Assembly: GCA_024529925.1 (NCBI GenBank) | Contig: JAFEUB010001107.1 | Coordinates: forward strand, 2,840,001-2,904,000 | Length of the DNA: 64,000 nt | From: Ophthalmolycus amberensis | Lineage: Eukaryota > Chordata > Actinopteri > Perciformes > Zoarcidae | Direction: 5' to 3' | Part shown: one piece after another, positions 59,983-64,000 of the stretch | Position numbering within the stretch: position 1 is the first letter of the stretch | Layout: each line of letters starts with the position of its first letter | Notes under the pieces: generated by a model | Seen by the model: the letters and a program-made list of their open reading frames with translations, nothing else | Databases searched by the model: none | What the model was told of the DNA's origin: nothing | Position numbers and translations under genes: made by a program

Positions 59983-61303
59983 CACACACATTTTACACCC
60001 AAGTTGTAATACATGTGTCATACTCTATTTATTTACATGTAGAGATGACATGAATAAAGCTCCATTGGTCACCCAACATTCATACTACACACAGGATACG
60101 TGCAGTACATGCACACATTGTTTTCACACACACACAGTAAACCGCTTAACTTTAAATGAAGACGACAGTAAAACTTGAACTGGGGGAAAAGGTGAAATCC
60201 ATTAAACTCTTTTAGGACTCATCTGGATAGCTGTTTGTCTTTTTACTCCCGCCATCTGCATTCAGAGACCCGCTCACTCAGGCATGCACTGTAGACAGGC
60301 TCAGCCAGAGTCCTACACGTCAGCAAGTTTAGCTATTGCTGTTTTTAGTGTGCCACAATTTATTTTCTTTTGTATTGCTATTTAATGGTCGAATCTCAAA
60401 AATTACGACTTGCAGACTGAGCCCTCGTAGACCTGGCTGGCGTACTTCTAAGTTCTCGTGTTGGAAGCTTTAGAGCGGGGGAAGGATCAGGAGTTCGAGT
60501 AGAATCGGGGACGGCGCCACACTACTGAGTCAAATGGACGATCGGCAACCTTTTGAGATCTGGAAAAGGAGAGCGTTTCTAGTCGGTACCGGCACCACTA
60601 CCTTGGTGGAAACATGCCATCAACATGGGACCCAGGGTTAAAAAAAAAAAGAAGAAAAATCAAAACCGAAACAACATTAGCCAAACTTGCACTATATGCC
60701 TCTGGGTTTGTTGTTGACAAATCCTCCACAAATCCTTCCATTATTTTTTGTTTTTGTTTTTGGGAAACGGCTACAACACAACTACACAGACCGTACCGGA
60801 TGACTTAATGTTACAACAGCAGTGGCCTTGGCTAACAACCAGCGGCCGCACGCCCGCCATGTCAGCAGCCTTCACACCTCCTCATCAGTTACACACTGCT
60901 CTTATATTTGACAAGCGAAATTGTATCTCCCCGTTGATGTATGTCGGTTGTTTATCATTTGTTTCTGTTTTAAAAGAGAAACGTGTGAAACTTTGTGGAA
61001 ATTCAAAGATGTCCTCTTTCTGTTTCCCCTCTTCAAACACTGACCTCGCTATTCTATTTTATTTTCTTACTCGAGAAATCAAGTTGGTTATTCTATATTG
61101 TCATGACGTTAATGACTATGATCACTTATTTACTCGCTGTACAAGGTGCCCTCCTGCCTGCCTGTGTGTGCATGAAAGGAGTGATGCCAGTGACTGGAGG
61201 AGGATGTGATGAAGATAATGATATCGGGAGTGTCTGTGTTATTGCTACAATGTTGAATGTTTTTTTTCTTGTCCGAGAGAGATTCATGAGAAATGTTTTT
61301 GTT

Positions 61304-61306
<3 letters not shown>

Positions 61307-61345
<39 letters not shown>
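61307..61345. repeat. (TG)n microsatellite in the TNRC6B 3' UTR
   Basis: About 19 TG units; in RNA this is a (UG)n run. Confidence 0.95.
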
Positions 61346-61347
<2 letters not shown>

Positions 61348-61846
61348 TGCTTTTGAACACTTATCTGCTCCAGTCAGGGAAGTGAAGCGATGTTAATCTG
61401 ACAGCTTATATTTGAGAGAAAGGGTGCGTTTGTGGATGTGTGTACATGTTTGACTGTCTGGATATTGTAATAGCTAAAAAGTTAAACATTGGCACTATTG
61501 CATATGTCTCTTAAGTTGTGTTTTTTTAGCAGCATTTTGATCCCGTTTGTATTATTATTATTTTTCTGCCAAATGCAATAACAGAATATTTAGTTTTTAA
61601 GACGAAGCAACCAACTGAAGGCATTTCTATAACGATGCCAGATCCTCCCATACCAAGCTGAGCTGGAACAGTGTTTTACAGACACGTTAAAGACATTACC
61701 TGTTATGTTTTACTGTTTGTTTCTTTTGTTATGTATCAATTTAAATTAAGTCAGTCTTTATTATCACTCCTGTTCAGGATGTTTTCATTTCTTTCAGATG
61801 TTACAAAAAGAAGAGGAAATTAATTTAAAGCAGAAAAGAACAAGAT

Positions 61847-61852
61847 AATAAA
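61847..61852 (+). terminator. TNRC6B distal polyadenylation signal (AATAAA)
   Basis: AATAAA in GATAATAAAGGTTG at the end of an AT-rich 3' UTR, followed within about 30 bases by TG-rich sequence (tctgctgtggtttgtttg), as expected downstream of a cleavage site. Confidence 0.65.
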
Positions 61853-61870
61853 GGTTGAATTGAAGTCTGC

Positions 61871-63191
61871 TGTGGTTTGTTTGTTTGATCGACCGCGTCG
61901 TTAACGGTTCACGTCAGGATGTCTGGTTATCCAAAGCACATTCCTTCATACGTCTTATTCTATACACCGTGAAGGACGTGTGCTTCCTGCTCCCCAAAAT
62001 ATAGATTAAGAATCTCCCCGATACTTGTTAGCAAGTGCTAGAAAAGGTCACATAAGCGTGAATGCTTCATACATTCTGGAGCCGTTCCTGATTTTCCATC
62101 CCATCCCACTGTCATGTTTGTTCTGTTTTTATCTTTAGTGTTTTTAAATGAGTAAGTAATTATAACAGAAAAGAACCTGAAGGTTTCAAATTCAACATAA
62201 CTGACCTGGGTTTAGAGGATTTTCTATTATTTTGAATTTAAAAAAAAATGTCTCTAGAAGTAAAGTTCAGGGGAAAGCTAACAATAACACTAGTAATTTA
62301 ATATATTTTTTTTTTAATGAGTTATTGTTCATTACTCTGGCACATGCATCTTTTTTTTTGTTGCATTTTTTCACAATTAAGTCAAACTTTCTCTCCCAGC
62401 TGGCAACAATAGAACCATCTTGTACTACTGTAAAGTGGAGAAGTACTCTCAGAAGAAAACACAACTTTTGGGTATTGAGAGTACAATGAAAATATTTTAT
62501 CCTGGTGGATGTTTTAATGACCCATTAAGATGGCTCTTAGCTTGAGGAAAGCTGGGGGGGGGTTCCTTTGTTTTCGTAGTGACGCTGTTATTTTGGGTAT
62601 AGCTTTGCAAAAAATAACATAATAATGGCAAAAATGTCTTTGAGTGCTTGCAGTTAGTCATAGAAACTAGTTTCAGTCCCAACTGAGGTGAAACGAATTA
62701 GCCTGAAGTAGCCTCGGTGCATATTTCAACTTTAATGAGTGTCTCCACTTTTTATGAAAGTCGCTCTCCAGTGAATATCTACATCATTGCAGCTTCCACA
62801 CATTGTTGGCATTCTTTTCTTATTTATCTGTTATTTTAAGCACTTTTTCCCATTGTAATGGGGTTGTAGTTCTTTTCTGTATACCGAGTAATGTTACAAG
62901 CCTCCAATTCCACTTCAAACAGGCTTATGATCATATCTTATTTTTTGTATGTCGTGTGTATAACGTAAGACATTTGTGTAGGCCTACCACTAGAGGGCGC
63001 TGACACTTGGACACAACCATGAGCGGAACCCTCGCAGAGCACCGACCTGCAGATGCTGTCGTCGTCACATTTGTTTCAGCAGGAATTAATTTGAGATGTA
63101 AACACGTGCAGCAGCTTTGAGTGAAGGGTTCGCTTCATTCGTGCCTCCGAAGAAAAACAAAATCATCATCAGCAGCAGCAACGCGGCGACT
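61871..63191. other. Region between TNRC6B and the next gene
   Basis: AT-rich sequence without a supported exon. If the minus-strand exon at 63192-63256 is real, part of this is its 3' UTR. It contains the CTCF-like motif at 62987. Confidence 0.45.
62987..63002 (+). promoter_or_regulatory. CTCF-like motif (forward, full match)
   Basis: CCACTAGAGGGCGCTG matches the CTCF core CCASYAGRKGGCRSY at every position. It lies between the end of TNRC6B and the next putative gene. Confidence 0.5.
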
Positions 63192-63256
63192 TTAAGACAA
63201 TCCGGGCATCTCTTCAAGTCCACGGATGACATCATTGATATTGTCAATGGTGTAAA
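63192..63256 (-). CDS. Candidate terminal coding exon of an unidentified minus-strand gene
   Basis: On the minus strand a long (CT)n-rich pyrimidine tract ends in ccctctctcag at 63257; the following 65 bases read YTIDNINDVIRGLEEMPGLS and then TAA (63194-63192) when entered in phase 1. The regular spacing of hydrophobic residues looks like protein, but I do not recognise the family. A frame at the right edge of the window on the same strand (ELLLSVLQNGDPLLQRA, about 63,945-64,000) could belong to the same gene, but I found no donor in matching phase. A plus-strand GA-rich leader is the alternative reading. Confidence 0.3.
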
Positions 63257-63259
63257 CTG

Positions 63260-64000
63260 AGAGAGGGCAGGGAGGGAGAGAGAGAGAGAGAGAGAGAGGG
63301 AGGGAAGGAGTAGAGAAGACCTCAGTGTCTGGTTTCGGCGTTTTTTCTCACCCCCCCCCCCCCCAAAAAAAAAAAAATCGTGACAGTGAGAATCTTCCAG
63401 AGACGCGGGGCTCCGGTCGACTCGGATCAGCTTGTATATTTTTGTGTGTGTGTGTGTGTTTTTAAGGGAGTGGGGGATTCGGGTCACACATCTCCGAGGA
63501 TATGAGCCGTCCGAAGCGTCCGTGTTTCGCTGTCCAGGGTCCTGAGTGAGACGGAGCCAGCGGGGCGACCACGGAGCCTGACATAACCCGGTGAGGAGGA
63601 GGTGAGGGGGGGCGGTGTATGTTGGCTATTCAAGGTGTCTGGAGGTGTGTGCGCGCGTGTGTGTGTGTGTGTGTGTGCGTTTGGGGTTAGACAAATAAGA
63701 GTCCACATAGTCGTGTTTGGGCGGGGGGGGGGGGGGGGGGGGGGTGCGCTTGTTGAGAGGTCCTACCTGTGTGTGGAGGGGTGCGGTTATGAGAATTATT
63801 CCCACATTTGATGGTCAGTGCGGGATGAACGGTGTGTGTTTTGGGTGTTTTCCCCCTTCCGTCTCCTGTGCTATCTGGGGCAACTGCATGAAGTATTCTC
63901 TCTGAAAAATATACGTCGTCTCGCGTGTTTGTTGTTTTTGCAGCCCTTTGCAGCAGCGGGTCTCCGTTCTGTAACACTGACAGGAGCAGCTCTGAGGAGA
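63260..64000. other. CpG/low-complexity region, possible first exon of a plus-strand gene
   Basis: Contains (GA)n (63,277-63,300), C14 then A13 (63351-63377), (TG)n (63,651-63,677), G22 (63723-63744) and a CpG-rich stretch (63,395-63,600) ending in a donor-like ACCCG|gtgaggag at 63590. An acceptor-like tttttgcag ends at 63943. These could be two untranslated exons of a plus-strand gene starting here. No open frame confirms it. Confidence 0.3.

Larger units (their letters stand above)
59983..61870 (+). other. tnrc6b: TNRC6B 3' untranslated region
   Basis: About 1.9 kb from the stop codon to just beyond the last polyadenylation signal. It holds an early AATAAA (60053-60058), which could give a very short 3' UTR isoform, and a (TG)n array (61307-61345). 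Confidence 0.65.

Noticed and set aside
1..64000. CRISPR arrays, bacterial operons, ribosome binding sites or phage genes
   Set aside because: None seen; the DNA is clearly vertebrate, with introns, microsatellites and fish repeats.

Overview
The window is a piece of a ray-finned fish genome, probably a percomorph teleost. Its genes have many short exons with canonical GT-AG introns and vertebrate-type proteins. The DNA is full of (CA)n/(TG)n microsatellites, and it carries a tRNA-derived SINE, a decayed hAT transposon and several copies of an interspersed element containing the word TTAGCTTAGC. Three of the five genes (SH3BP1, CDC42EP1, TNRC6B) have human counterparts on 22q13.1, so this is a conserved 22q13-like block. 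All gene models were read by hand from splice signals and reading frame. Exon ends inside coding sequence are phase-checked; untranslated exons and transcription starts are tentative.

Layout: (1) 1-8025, + strand: the 3' part of a BAR-RhoGAP gene, best identified as SH3BP1, whose 5' part lies outside the window. (2) 9465-11553, + strand: a complete eight-exon PLP-dependent serine/threonine dehydratase (SDS-like). (3) 13553-15548, - strand: the two coding exons of the Cdc42 effector CDC42EP1, with a likely untranslated first exon about 7 kb upstream near 22.6 kb. (4) About 22.9-38.5 kb: a gene-poor interval of microsatellites and repeat copies, with CTCF-like motifs at both ends in convergent orientation. 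(5) 38705-41011, - strand: a complete seven-exon endonuclease IV (Nfo/Apn1-type) AP endonuclease with all nine metal-ligand positions, a family missing from mammals. (6) 41012-41569: a probable bidirectional promoter. (7) 44308-59982, + strand: TNRC6B (GW182 family), 21 coding exons and about 2,230 residues, with a 3' UTR to about 61.87 kb. (8) 61.9-64 kb: a perfect CTCF-like motif, a candidate minus-strand terminal exon and CpG/low-complexity sequence from a following gene that I cannot identify.

Functionally this is a set of neighbours rather than one system. SH3BP1 and CDC42EP1 both act on Rac/Cdc42 and the actin cytoskeleton. TNRC6B is the Argonaute-binding scaffold of microRNA silencing. 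The endonuclease IV gene would act in base-excision repair and appears to share a promoter with TNRC6B.

The most informative oddities are the vertebrate endonuclease IV and three one-base frame breaks in otherwise intact conserved genes. All three breaks are single extra bases, which points to assembly indels rather than pseudogenes. Also notable are two long poly-C tracts flanking one in-frame TNRC6B exon, and a natural (Gly5Ser)n tract in TNRC6B.
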